DNA of 20,833 bases from CAZKUN01 sp964555935 (GTDB lineage Bacteria > Armatimonadota > Zipacnadia > Zipacnadales > VGFC01). Of this stretch, positions 1-9,000 are shown piece after piece. Position 1 is the stretch's first letter, and each line of letters starts with the position of its first letter. Both the position numbers and the translations under genes were made by a program. The notes under the pieces were generated by a model that was not told the origin of the DNA, made no database searches, and saw nothing but the letters and a program-made list of their open reading frames with translations. The stretch lies in contig CAZKUN010000167.1 of NCBI GenBank assembly GCA_964555935.1, positions 1 through 20,833 of the forward strand. Reading direction: 5' to 3'.

Positions 1-2366
1 CATCCATCCAGTTTCTTGCCCGCGAGGCCATCGGTGATGAAGCTGATATGCTGAGTCGCGCCGCGCGCCAGGTGAAACGCCGGTTCCGGCGTCGGCCACA
101 CGCGGGTCTTCTCCCAGAGCAAGGTCCGCCGCAGGACAACCGGCTTGCCCGCTTCGCCGACGACCGGCCCGAGTTGCGGATCATCGCCCGACGTCTCGGC
201 AACAGGCCACGAGCCATCGTCAAGCCCAGCACTCGTCGCGCTCTCGGTGTCCGCGGGCGCCATCTTCCAGCTCTCGCCGGTGAAGCGGAGCCCCGGCGCA
301 TCTACTGAGATCGCCGCCGTTCCTTGCTCGAGCCGGAGCGCAAACACGTTCGCACCGCGCTGCAGCGGCGCCGAGATCGGCTCGCCAGTCGCCTGGTCGC
401 CGCGCGCGATGACATCGTCGTTGAGGTGCAGTTCGTACGGCCCGCCGCACGCGATCTTCACCTCAGCGACGGATGACCTCACCGCGCGCGTGAGGGTCGG
501 CCTCAGGTAGAGCGGCTCCAGCGTCGCCGCGTCGACCGCCGCGTGCTCGACGGTCAGCTCCCCCTCCTGCCCCACCGTGAACGGCGCGCTCACATCGACA
601 GGCCCGTCGTCAAGGGCTACGAAGCGCGAGGCGCGCGTGCGTTCTCTCTTCGCCGCAGGGCCCGTTGCCGAGAGCAAGTACACGCCCGATGGCTGGCCTG
701 GCACCGGCGCCAGCGACGCCGCGACCTCATTCTTCCCGGGCTGCAGGGCCGCCGGCGTGGTGATAGCGACGCCGGGCGTGGCCCCGCCGAACACGAGGGT
801 GCCGAACTCATACGGATCGTGGAATCCGTTGCGCGCGGGATGCCACGCGGCGTGCTCCTTGCGCTCCTTGGCGATTCGTCCGAGGCCGACTTGCCAGGTA
901 TCGCCAGGGCTCGGCGCGCCGCCCAGATCAGCGAGCGGAATCGACATCTCAACAATCCACGCGTCCTCGCCGATCATGCCTTCAGCCTCCGCGCCCGAGT
1001 CCCATCCAAGGTCACGCGTCCCCCACAGGTCCGGCCCAGGCGCGCGCGCGTCGGCGATCGTGCCCAGCGCGTTGATCGTGAAGTCGAAGACCTGCGCGCC
1101 CGTGTCGGCGGGATCGAGAAGCGCGATCACCGAGTCGTCTTGATGCACCTCGGCGTCACGCTCGGTAACGTTGGCCACGAACTCCCCGCGCCGCTGCCCC
1201 GCCACGCTCAGGATCGGTTCCTGACACTCGAACAGCAGGTACAGGTGCGTGTCGTCATAGCAGATCCGCACGCTCGTATCCGCCTGCGCCGGCGGCAGCG
1301 ATCTCAGGCCGACGAAACCCGCGCAAGCCACCGTATTCAGCCAGCATGGGTCGTCGCCGAGCCCGTCGAGCGTTGGCGGCGCCGCAGCCCGCGAGACCAC
1401 GGCCAGAGGTCGGCGCGCCCCCCACGCAGGCGCTGCATCCAGCTCCTCATCGGTCATGTCCCCGCGCGTGCTCAGAGCGATCTGGTCAAACGCGACCTGC
1501 CCGGCCGACTCCTTGTCGCCCTGCAAGCTCACCCAGAACGAGTCGCCGATCTCACCGGCCGTCACCGGCGGGAATGACATCCACTGCCACGTGCCAATCT
1601 CAGTCGGCGTGATGCTGACCAGGCGCTCCGTGGACCCATTCTGATGGGTCTCCAACTGGTACGTCTCTTTCACGGAGACAGGCTGGACGCGCAGATAGAT
1701 CGTCACCGGGTTGCTCGTGCGCGGGAACGGGAAGTCAACCAGCGCCATGTAGCGTTCGTGACGCGTCACGTGCCCGCCCGAGGTCTCCGCCACCTCGGCC
1801 ACGTACGCGTCGCGCAAGGCGAAGTCCTCAGCCTCAAACCGCCACGGCCCAACCTCAGCGTCATACACCTGGGGAGGGTCGGCCAGCGCGATTTGGATGT
1901 CATCCATCTCAAACACGGCGTCCTGCTGAGTGGTCTTACTGAGGAAATGGATGCCCAGCGTGGTGTCGGTGGCCACCAGCGTCTTGCTCAGCGAGACTTC
2001 CTGCCACTCGTCAGTCAGCGCCAACGTGTTCGGCGCGTAGAGCCAACCGTTGCCCGAGATCAGGCAGAGCCAGATATCGCCGGCGCCACGGACCTGCGCG
2101 GTAACGGTGGCCACTCGTCCCCCGGCGAGGCCCGTTGCTCTCATGCTCAGGCCTTCGAGGGCTCGCTCTCCGGGAATCGTGGCGCGCGCGTATTGCGCGC
2201 CCTCGGCCGGATTGTCTGTGCCAATCTCCACCGTCGCCTCGTTGGGCGGCTCGTAGTAACTCTTGGCCGATGCCAATCCCGCCTCGAAGCCCTCGCTCCA
2301 GTCCTGGGCGACAGCCGTCGCCGCGACTGCGAGAGCCAGCATGCACACCGTGACCGTTGAGCGCAT
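1..2366 (-). CDS. Secreted multidomain CBM9-like carbohydrate-binding protein (C-terminus cut by window edge)
   Basis: The frame is open from an ATG at 2366 to the left edge (788 codons, no stop), so the gene continues outside the window. The start is set by GGAGG seven bases upstream and by a signal peptide (MRSTVTVCMLALAVAATAVA, then QDW). After it come a jelly-roll-like domain (about residues 22-165), a second one opening with a FEAEDF motif typical of CBM6/35-like modules (about 170-310), and a clear CBM9/DOMON-like domain (about 325-520). The CBM9-like domain begins PPTLDGLGDDPCW and carries VRICYDDTHLYLLF and the late IPLADLG strand. A further beta region near 640-680 (PYELHLNDDVIARGD) resembles the jelly rolls of beta-galactosidase-type enzymes. 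No catalytic domain is visible in the part present; it may lie beyond the edge. The role is inferred to be binding or degrading glycans outside the cytoplasm. Confidence 0.88.
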   Translation of the reverse strand, partial: MRSTVTVCMLALAVAATAVAQDWSEGFEAGLASAKSYYEPPNEATVEIGTDNPAEGAQYARATIPGERALEGLSMRATGLAGGRVATVTAQVRGAGDIWLCLISGNGWLYAPNTLALTDEWQEVSLSKTLVATDTTLGIHFLSKTTQQDAVFEMDDIQIALADPPQVYDAEVGPWRFEAEDFALRDAYVAEVAETSGGHVTRHERYMALVDFPFPRTSNPVTIYLRVQPVSVKETYQLETHQNGSTERLVSITPTEIGTWQWMSFPPVTAGEIGDSFWVSLQGDKESAGQVAFDQIALSTRGDMTDEELDAAPAWGARRPLAVVSRAAAPPTLDGLGDDPCWLNTVACAGFVGLRSLPPAQADTSVRICYDDTHLYLLFECQEPILSVAGQRRGEFVANVTERDAEVHQDDSVIALLDPADTGAQVFDFTINALGTIADARAPGPDLWGTRDLGWDSGAEAEGMIGEDAWIVEMSIPLADLGGAPSPGDTWQVGLGRIAKERKEHAAWHPARNGFHDPYEFGTLVFGGATPGVAITTPAALQPGKNEVAASLAPVPGQPSGVYLLSATGPAAKRERTRASRFVALDDGPVDVSAPFTVGQEGELTVEHAAVDAATLEPLYLRPTLTRAVRSSVAEVKIACGGPYELHLNDDVIARGDQATGEPISAPLQRGANVFALRLEQGTAAISVDAPGLRFTGESWKMAPADTESATSAGLDDGSWPVAETSGDDPQLGPVVGEAGKPVVLRRTLLWEKTRVWPTPEPAFHLARGATQHISFITDGLAGKKLDG

Positions 2367-2633
2367 CTGAGATCCTCCGTAGAGCACGTTACATCCCGCG
2401 GGACACTTCGCGTCCGCGCTGGGCCTTACCTGTCCTCAAATCAATTAGTGTCAGACACTATTTTTAAGATCCTTTAGAGCATCATAGCGGCGTATTCGGC
2501 CCTAGAGAAACTAGTGTCTGACACTAATAAAATGCGATACCCGCTGCTCCCGCGGGCGACTGCGATCTCCGCCACTCGCTCTTGAGCTGGCAGTCGGAGT
2601 TCGATCTCGCGGAATTCGCGGAGTACCTGCGCA
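2367..2633. other. Intergenic gap with an AT-rich repeat element
   Basis: This 267-bp gap lies between the start of the CBM9-like gene and the end of the lyase gene. It holds the ribosome binding site of the former, the 85-bp inverted-repeat element at 2444-2528, and a short plus-strand reading frame (2531-2653) that may be a gene remnant. No promoter could be placed with confidence. Confidence 0.6.
2444..2528. repeat. 85-bp AT-rich element bounded by 17-bp inverted repeats (MITE- or REP-like, or a paired operator)
   Basis: The left end ATTAGTGTCAGACACTA (2444-2460) is repeated exactly in inverted orientation at 2512-2528. The match continues as 20 of 21 bases after one mismatch. Each end is itself a near-perfect palindrome: TAGTGTC, one base, GACACTA (2446-2460 and 2512-2526). 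The two palindrome centres are 66 bp apart. The interior includes a T5 run and is much richer in A+T than the neighbouring genes. No target-site duplication is evident. A miniature transposable or REP-type element fits best. Two operator sites for a dimeric regulator, 80-160 bp upstream of the CBM9-like gene start, is the alternative. Confidence 0.7.
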
Positions 2634-2653
2634 TCAAGCACCCGCAGCCGTAA
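2531..2653 (+). pseudogene. Possible 3' remnant of a plus-strand gene, 40 codons
   Basis: The frame runs from just inside the right flank of the inverted-repeat element to a TAA at 2651-2653. It encodes a peptide with GDCDLRHSLLSW followed by EFDLAEFAEYLRIKHPQP. The composition is protein-like, unlike the Arg/Pro-rich antisense frames elsewhere in the window. A stop (TAA, 2528-2530) lies immediately upstream in frame, and there is no start codon with a ribosome binding site. It overlaps the 3' end of the lyase gene by 20 bp, tail to tail. It may be the end of a gene truncated by the repeat element, or chance. I do not recognise the family. Confidence 0.25.
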
Positions 2654-5600
2654 CCTCGTCGTCGCCAAACGTGACCAGGCTTGGGATCAGCAACTCGTCG
2701 CCAGGGCTGGCCATCACAATCTGAAACCGCGGGACCGAGCCCGGCTTCTCCGACGGAAAGTCGTCCATGCTCAACTCGCTCTCCACGTCGCGATCCACGG
2801 TGAGAGCCGCGCCCTCGGCGAGCCTCCCAAGGGCGACGCCGTCGGAGTTGACCACGGTCATTCCCGTCTGAGCGTGAGGCGCCGAGACGCTGGTCGCGAT
2901 GCGATTCTCGCCGGCCGGCACGTCGAGGACTGGTCCACCGGCGACAACGATGTCTTCGCTCCCGATTGAGAAGTGCGTTGCGTCGATCACGCGCTGCAGC
3001 GTGAGGCAATCAGCGAAGCCCTCGGGCTCGACGAGGACGGTCTGTCCCGGGAGCAGCGCGGCGTCGAGGATGGGATCGGCTACCTCGACAACGCCGTTCC
3101 CGGGCGATACCGATACGATCCGCGTTCTGCGAAGACCAGGCCCCGCCATGCGGAACTCGCCTAGAGATAGCTCTCGCCCGTTCAGCATCGAGGCGCGCGC
3201 GACAGCGCCGTCCGGGCCGATGACGACACATGCCGCCTGAGCGGTGATGCTGAGCTTCCCATCAACCACATGCGTCGCGTTCGGGTCCAGCGAATGGTAG
3301 ACGTAATGCGTCGACCCGTCCGCGAGCGAGATCCGCGCGGCGACGGCCTGCCCGTCGGAAGGCTCGACGCTCGCGGGCGAGACGCCATCGATGCAGTGCT
3401 CATCCTTATACGGCTCGTAGACGGTCACAAACCGGCTGTCGATGTTCTCCCCGCGCCGCCGACGGAGCATGAACTGGATGGTGTCGGGCAGGTAGCTGTA
3501 CTTTTGCGGCTTGCTCTCGCAGGCGATGATCTCGTCGCCCTCACCCAGCAAGTGCGCTCGCAGCCCGCGGCCCTCCCAAGGGTATTTGGTCTTGCCCTCG
3601 CCCGGCTCGGCGATTTGCCAATCACAGACAGCCTGGCCTTCCAACCGCGCTCGCCGGACATTGAAGAGATACTGAAAGCCGCTACCACCATAGCCGCCAT
3701 ACGCCATCGAGCCGAGAGGCTGAGCCGCGAAACGCGCGTCATCGTAGAAGTGCTCGTACGGCACGTCCACCCCGGCCAACGTGCCGTCATCTTGCACGGG
3801 CCCCAGCGGCGGATCGCACGTGAACTCCGATGGCGGCCCAAGCGCCACGTAATCATGCTGATCACCGCCGCTCACGTAGAACGCATCGAACACGTAGCTG
3901 TCCGTTGGCGACGCCTGAACATGAATGCACGCGCGCCGATACTGAGTGACCGCGTCGCCATAGACGCCGACGGTCGACGCATCCACGATCTGCGCGAAAC
4001 CGTTCGGCTCGTATGCGTGGAGCTTCGGCACGCCGCGCCCTTGCTTGCGGGCGTCCACGACGACCGTGTTGTGAGCAACCGTGTTATCGAAGAAGGCGGC
4101 GCGGCGATGGTTGCGCGAATCGGTCTGCTCGGGGTAACCGATGTCGGTCAACAGCGCGTTGCCGTGGGAGAAGAGCAGCAAGTTGAGCTGGTCATTGTGG
4201 CGGTGCTGAGGGTAGTCGCCGTAGTACAGAACGCTCGCCGTGCGATTCGCCTCGCTGCCGCTCTGCATCGAGGCCAGACCATACGCCGGGAAGTGGCGCG
4301 AGGTCACTCCCGCCGGCTCGGCGTCGGCATCTGGCTCCCCGGGCGAGATCGGCTCATCGAACAGGTCGCGAGCGGCGTCAGCGTGCTCGCGCACAACCTC
4401 GGCAATCCGCGGGTCCGGGAAGTGAGGCAAGGCGATGCGCGCCACCGAGGCGTTCAGCGAGTCACCCCTCGCGAACATGTTGCCCGTGTCACCGAGCGGC
4501 GGGACGAACTGCCCGCAGACGACCACGTCGAACGGCCACGTCAGCAGTCTGCGAAAACGTGGCTCATCGAACAGGTTGACTCCCGAATCCGCCAAGGCCC
4601 CGGCGATCGTCGCCAGACTGCTCACCCAGCCGTAGTTGTAGGCAATGGACTCTTGGGGCATGCCGTCACGGTAGACGAGATTCTCCAGCGCGTCACGCAC
4701 GCCCAGGTCTGATTGAACCTTCGGCGACGGATTCGCCAGCACCCAGTCGATCATCTCCGCCGACGTGGGATTCCGCGCCGTGTCCGCGAGCGTCACGGCC
4801 ACTTGCACGAGCGCCTGCTGGTGCGCTCCGTAGTTGCCACGGATCCGACCGTTCGCGCTTACGATGCAACGCGCCGCCTCCAGCAATATGCGCTCGCGGA
4901 TACGCTCGTCGATCTCCTCCCCACTCGCGCCCGCCAGCGCCTGAAGCGCCGTGTCATCGGCAAGGTACGGCTTCACCGCGTCATACGCCGGCGCGCACGT
5001 TCCGGGCGTCCTGACCTCCCAGATCATGTTCGTCAACTTGCCCGTGTAGTTCGGGTTGTGCTCCTTCGCCTCGCGGGACTGCTGCTCATACGCATAGTCG
5101 GGGTAGTGCTCGGCAAGCCGCCACAGCAGCACGGAGCACGTGTGAGCATACTCGTCGGCCCGCGCGTCATCCGCCAACTCGGCCAGGACCGTCGCCATGC
5201 TGAGCGCCTCAATCGCCGGCATCAGCTCGTTGAGCATGATCCAATGAGCGTAGTAGGCGACGAACCAATGGTTGGTGGGGTCGCCCTCATCATTCCACCC
5301 CCATCCGTCATCGGCGTGATCGCCGGTCAGCAGCGACCGATCCTGCATGCCCGTCGCGAGGTATGCCCCGAAGTCATTGCTCGGATAGATCTCGCCGCCC
5401 ACGGGGCACTCGATCTTGTAAGGCCGGTCGAAGTCGATGATCCACTTGTAGAGCCCTGTCTTGTGGACCTCTACGCCATGCACGGGGCACCCGAAGTTGT
5501 GGACCTGATACCCGCGCGGGACCTCGGGCGGCACGACGAGCGTGGCGAGTTGCTCATCGTCATACCGCGTCCACCGATCGGCGGCGGCGAACGCCGCGTC

Positions 5601-5747
5601 GCGCTGCCGCTGGGCCCATTCGTGGGCAGCGATGTTGCGGCGCGCGGTCTCGAGCTTGGCGTCCGTGTAGTAGTGACGGCCCGTATCCGCGAGGGCATTG
5701 GCCGTCACGGCCAGGATCAGCAAGGCAATGGCGGTTCCACCGTTCAT
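2634..5747 (-). CDS. Secreted heparinase II/III-family polysaccharide lyase
   Basis: This 1037-aa protein is probably an exported lyase that cleaves uronic-acid-containing polysaccharides by beta-elimination. The ATG at 5747 is chosen because it opens a signal peptide (MNGGTAIALLILAVTANALA) with AAAGG nearby. An upstream ATG at 5783 has no ribosome binding site, and the 62-codon extension back to 5933 looks non-coding. The N-terminal half has the helical toroid pattern of the family. It starts with two paired-Gly/Cys motifs (FGCPVHG, then ECPVGGEIYPSNDF) that look like a small metal-binding knuckle, and carries the candidate catalytic Tyr in AYNYGW (Y370/Y372). The heparinase II/III C-terminal beta-sandwich follows, with QHRHNDQLNLLLFSHG (H515, H517) and HNTVVVD. 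The last 300 or so residues are additional beta structure. Substrate and PL family cannot be fixed by eye. Confidence 0.9.
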   Translation of the reverse strand: MNGGTAIALLILAVTANALADTGRHYYTDAKLETARRNIAAHEWAQRQRDAAFAAADRWTRYDDEQLATLVVPPEVPRGYQVHNFGCPVHGVEVHKTGLYKWIIDFDRPYKIECPVGGEIYPSNDFGAYLATGMQDRSLLTGDHADDGWGWNDEGDPTNHWFVAYYAHWIMLNELMPAIEALSMATVLAELADDARADEYAHTCSVLLWRLAEHYPDYAYEQQSREAKEHNPNYTGKLTNMIWEVRTPGTCAPAYDAVKPYLADDTALQALAGASGEEIDERIRERILLEAARCIVSANGRIRGNYGAHQQALVQVAVTLADTARNPTSAEMIDWVLANPSPKVQSDLGVRDALENLVYRDGMPQESIAYNYGWVSSLATIAGALADSGVNLFDEPRFRRLLTWPFDVVVCGQFVPPLGDTGNMFARGDSLNASVARIALPHFPDPRIAEVVREHADAARDLFDEPISPGEPDADAEPAGVTSRHFPAYGLASMQSGSEANRTASVLYYGDYPQHRHNDQLNLLLFSHGNALLTDIGYPEQTDSRNHRRAAFFDNTVAHNTVVVDARKQGRGVPKLHAYEPNGFAQIVDASTVGVYGDAVTQYRRACIHVQASPTDSYVFDAFYVSGGDQHDYVALGPPSEFTCDPPLGPVQDDGTLAGVDVPYEHFYDDARFAAQPLGSMAYGGYGGSGFQYLFNVRRARLEGQAVCDWQIAEPGEGKTKYPWEGRGLRAHLLGEGDEIIACESKPQKYSYLPDTIQFMLRRRRGENIDSRFVTVYEPYKDEHCIDGVSPASVEPSDGQAVAARISLADGSTHYVYHSLDPNATHVVDGKLSITAQAACVVIGPDGAVARASMLNGRELSLGEFRMAGPGLRRTRIVSVSPGNGVVEVADPILDAALLPGQTVLVEPEGFADCLTLQRVIDATHFSIGSEDIVVAGGPVLDVPAGENRIATSVSAPHAQTGMTVVNSDGVALGRLAEGAALTVDRDVESELSMDDFPSEKPGSVPRFQIVMASPGDELLIPSLVTFGDDEVTAAGA

Positions 5748-6017
5748 TCGCGGGTGCCTTTCGTTGACTCCATCAGCGCGCATCCCATTCAGCGAGAGTG
5801 CTGGCGTCTTCGCGTTGGGCTCAACCACGGCCTGCCTGACCCGCCGGCCATTCCGGCATTTAGGAACCGCATTCGCGCGCCGGAGTGTTGATTGCGTATA
5901 GCGCAGACCCCAGGGCGGCGTCCCTCTTGTCATGCCGCGAATGACGTGTTCGCCAACTCCGTTGGCGGCGATCTCTTACTTGCCGGATCCCGAACTGACC
6001 GAACGTGGAGGTGCATC
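5748..6017. other. Divergent intergenic region between lyase and HET-C-like genes
   Basis: The 270 bp separate two divergently transcribed genes and so should hold both promoters. I could not place a convincing -35/-10 pair for either gene. The only clear structure is the hairpin at 5951-5967. Confidence 0.55.
5951..5967 (+). promoter_or_regulatory. Perfect 7-bp stem hairpin in the leader of the HET-C-like gene
   Basis: CGCCAAC (5951-5957), loop TCC, GTTGGCG (5961-5967) form a perfect inverted repeat 50 bp before the proposed GTG start at 6018. It could be an operator or a leader hairpin. There is no T run, so it is not an intrinsic terminator. Confidence 0.4.
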
Positions 6018-9000
6018 GTGCGCGTGACTCAGCGGGCCTTGGTATCAGTGGTCTTCGTGCTGGCAGTTTCCCTCGCTCTGGCCGCGAACGGGAAGTACCA
6101 TTCGCAAGGCACCAAGAACGCCATGGCGGCGAAGGGCTTCTCAACGACCGCCCAGACGATTGCCGCCGTCGGCAACCTCAAGACCGACATCTACAGCTCC
6201 ACCCCGAAGGCCGCTCAAGCCGTGACGAGAGGGCCGTGGGCGTCGGAGATGGTGGGCTTCCACTGCGACAATCTCTTCACGTCGAAAGATGTCACCGATT
6301 ACTTCGACAATCTCGAGAAGACAGCGTGCAAGGCAGCCAAGCAAGTGGTCGCCGACATCAATGCCAACAAGTGCTCCGCATCAGGATGCGTCGGCCACGC
6401 GAGGCCCAACCAGAAGCATCATATCTGGAATTCCACGGCCGACGATCTCTTCCACAATAGGAAGAAGACGCTGCTCCTGATGATGGGAGCGATTCTGCAC
6501 GCGGTTCAGGATTTCTACTACCACTCGAACTGGGTGGAACTGTGGGACGCTGCCGGCAAGGGCGGCGACATCCCAACGCTCGGCGATGCGCGAGCCAAGG
6601 GCGACGCGGAGTCGAAGGGCATTCTCGGGAAGACCGTCACGGGCGAGTACCACGCGCCAAAGGCTCCCGCCAATGCCGTGTCACACGACGATCTCAACAA
6701 GGACTCCCCCAACTCCCCCCAAGGCAAGAAGCTGGCCAAGGACGGCAGGACGAACTTCCACACGCTCGCCAACCGAGCGGCGGCGAAGGCGTCTGAGCAA
6801 TGGATCGACAAGTTCAAGAAGTGCATCAACGACGATGCTCTCTGGGGGAAGATGCAGCGCTGCGACGGCATCGGGAAGTCGCAAGCCAAAGACTACGATA
6901 ACGAACACCGGGAACTCCAGGCGATCTTTCAGTCGGTGAGCAAGTGGAACGGCGACACCGGCATTCTGGGCGCGGTTGTCTCGCCAGCGGCGTTCGGCAT
7001 GTGGCAGAATCGCTGCGCGTCGCTTTCCACGCCCCTCTTCCGAGGTCTCCTCAAGGACATCGGCACCAACAACCCCGCCCGCAAGTACCTGGCCGTCGCG
7101 CCGACCGCCGGGGCCATGGGTCTGGCGTCCGCCGCCCAGGCGGGAGCCGACTTGCGCAAGGCATTCCAAACCCTCGAGGCGCAGGAGTCCAATACCGGGG
7201 AGGCCGGTGGCCTCGCAAACCAGGCCATGGCCTCAGTGGAATACGCGCTCCAGTCCCTCGACGAGGGAGCTGTCGTTGGGGCGTTCTTGCATACGGCTCA
7301 GGCGCGGAACAAGACGGAGGCGGCCGGTGTCGCTCTCGCGGCGCAGGGCGCGGATGATAGCGTCATCACGGCCGTCGCCGGGGTACAGGCGGCGTTAAGC
7401 GCGGCCACGGCCGTGGTCGCTCAAGTTCCCGCCGACGTAGAGATCTGGACGCCCGCGCAAGTCAACGAGGGCGAGCCATGGACGGGCCTCGCCATGGTCA
7501 AGAATGCGGTCGGATACATCCCCTACGAAGGCGGCATTGTCTGCAACGGCGAGGTCGCGCCCGTCACACAGGGCAAGTTCACCGGACCGGCCTTCACCCA
7601 GACGGCCGCCGGCGCGGTGTTCTTCGGCATCCCCGAACTCGTGGGGAGCGACCGGAAGGTCTCCCCGACGATCACCTGCGGCCCCGAGCCGGAAGATGTC
7701 GCGCCGTTCATCCTGTCCAACTCAGCGTTCGTCCATCCGCGCGAACCGGTCCTCGTGATATCGGGGGAGGGCCTGAACAAGCTCGGGACCATCGCGCTAG
7801 TGAGTGACGATGGGACGCCCCACGCGCTGCCGATCGTGGCGGGCTCGTCGTCTCAACTCCTCTGCCTCGCCCCCGCGAGCGTGCCAGCCGGCACGTACAC
7901 TCTCGCGGGCCAGACCGCCGACGACCAGATCATCCAGGGGCCGACCACGGTCACCGTGCCCACCTTCACCATCGAGACGACGCCCGTCACACACGTAGGC
8001 CAGAGCGGCCATGTCACCGTAAGTTCGACGTGCAATTACCCCGTCCAAGTCGAGGTCTTCGGCGGCGATCCCCACATCTCGCTACCCAGCCGAACGGCGA
8101 CGGTCAGCCAGGGGGCCGAAGGCGTGCTCCCGTTCACCGCGGCGGTGGTGGGGTCATACTCGCTCATAGCCGTCCCGATCTCGCCCGCGCGCGGCGAGTG
8201 CGCGGCGCTCCCGCTTCCTGCAGCGGAGGCCGACGCGCTTTGGCAAGGAATCATAGCGAACCTCGTTGACACGTACGGCCCCCAAGTCTTCAACGGCGAC
8301 GGGACTACGAGAGAGTGGCTATCGGGTCCGGCGAAGCAAGGAGCGTTTGGGGGCTTGCTCGCCGACGTGTTCGACAGCCGCACGAAGAAGCAGAAGAGGG
8401 CAGCGACACTGCTCGACAAGCTGGAGAAAGAGGCCAAGGAAGCTGCGGACGCGGCCATCAAGGCCCAGAAGCAGGCTGAGGCGATCGAGAAGCGCCTCGC
8501 CCAAGGGAATCAGACAGACGCGCAGCGGGTTAAGCTTGAGAAACAGGCCAAAAACAAGCGGCGCGAGGCAGCGCAGAAGTTCAAGACAGCAGGCGACAAA
8601 TACCGGCAGGCAGCGCAGACGGCGAATCGGGCGGGGGACAGCGGTCGCGCTGCCAAGAACGAGGAAAATGCAGCACAGCAGTATCGGACCGAGGGCGACA
8701 ACTGGGACGCAGGAGGGAAGAAGGGGCAGAGCGTCCGCCACGCCGATAGCCGAGCGGCTGCCGCCGAACAGCGCGCCGCTCAACACCACACCAAGGCGGC
8801 GAAACGGCACAACAGCAACGCGCGGAAGGCAACGAAGGCCGGCGACCACAAGAAAGCGGCTGACGAACACGCGAAGACCGCCGAAGAATTGCAGAACGCA
8901 GCCGAGAATTACGATCGCGCGGGCAGCGATTACTCAAACGGCGGGGACCAGCCGGCCGCCAGGAACATGAAGCGGAACGCCGCCGGCATGCGCCAAGCCC

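Noticed and set aside
543..1577. Plus-strand 344-codon frame opposite the CBM9-like gene
   Set aside because: Arg-rich composition with no domain motif; the minus-strand frame has a signal peptide, ribosome binding site and CBM9 pattern.
2560..2610. DLRHS segment read as a tyrosine recombinase active site
   Set aside because: Only five residues match, and the downstream sequence lacks the LGH and catalytic Tyr pattern.
3270..5891. Two long plus-strand open frames opposite the lyase gene
   Set aside because: They are Arg/Val/His-rich antisense readings of a GC-rich gene, abut at a stop, have no ribosome binding sites, and lie opposite clear lyase motifs.
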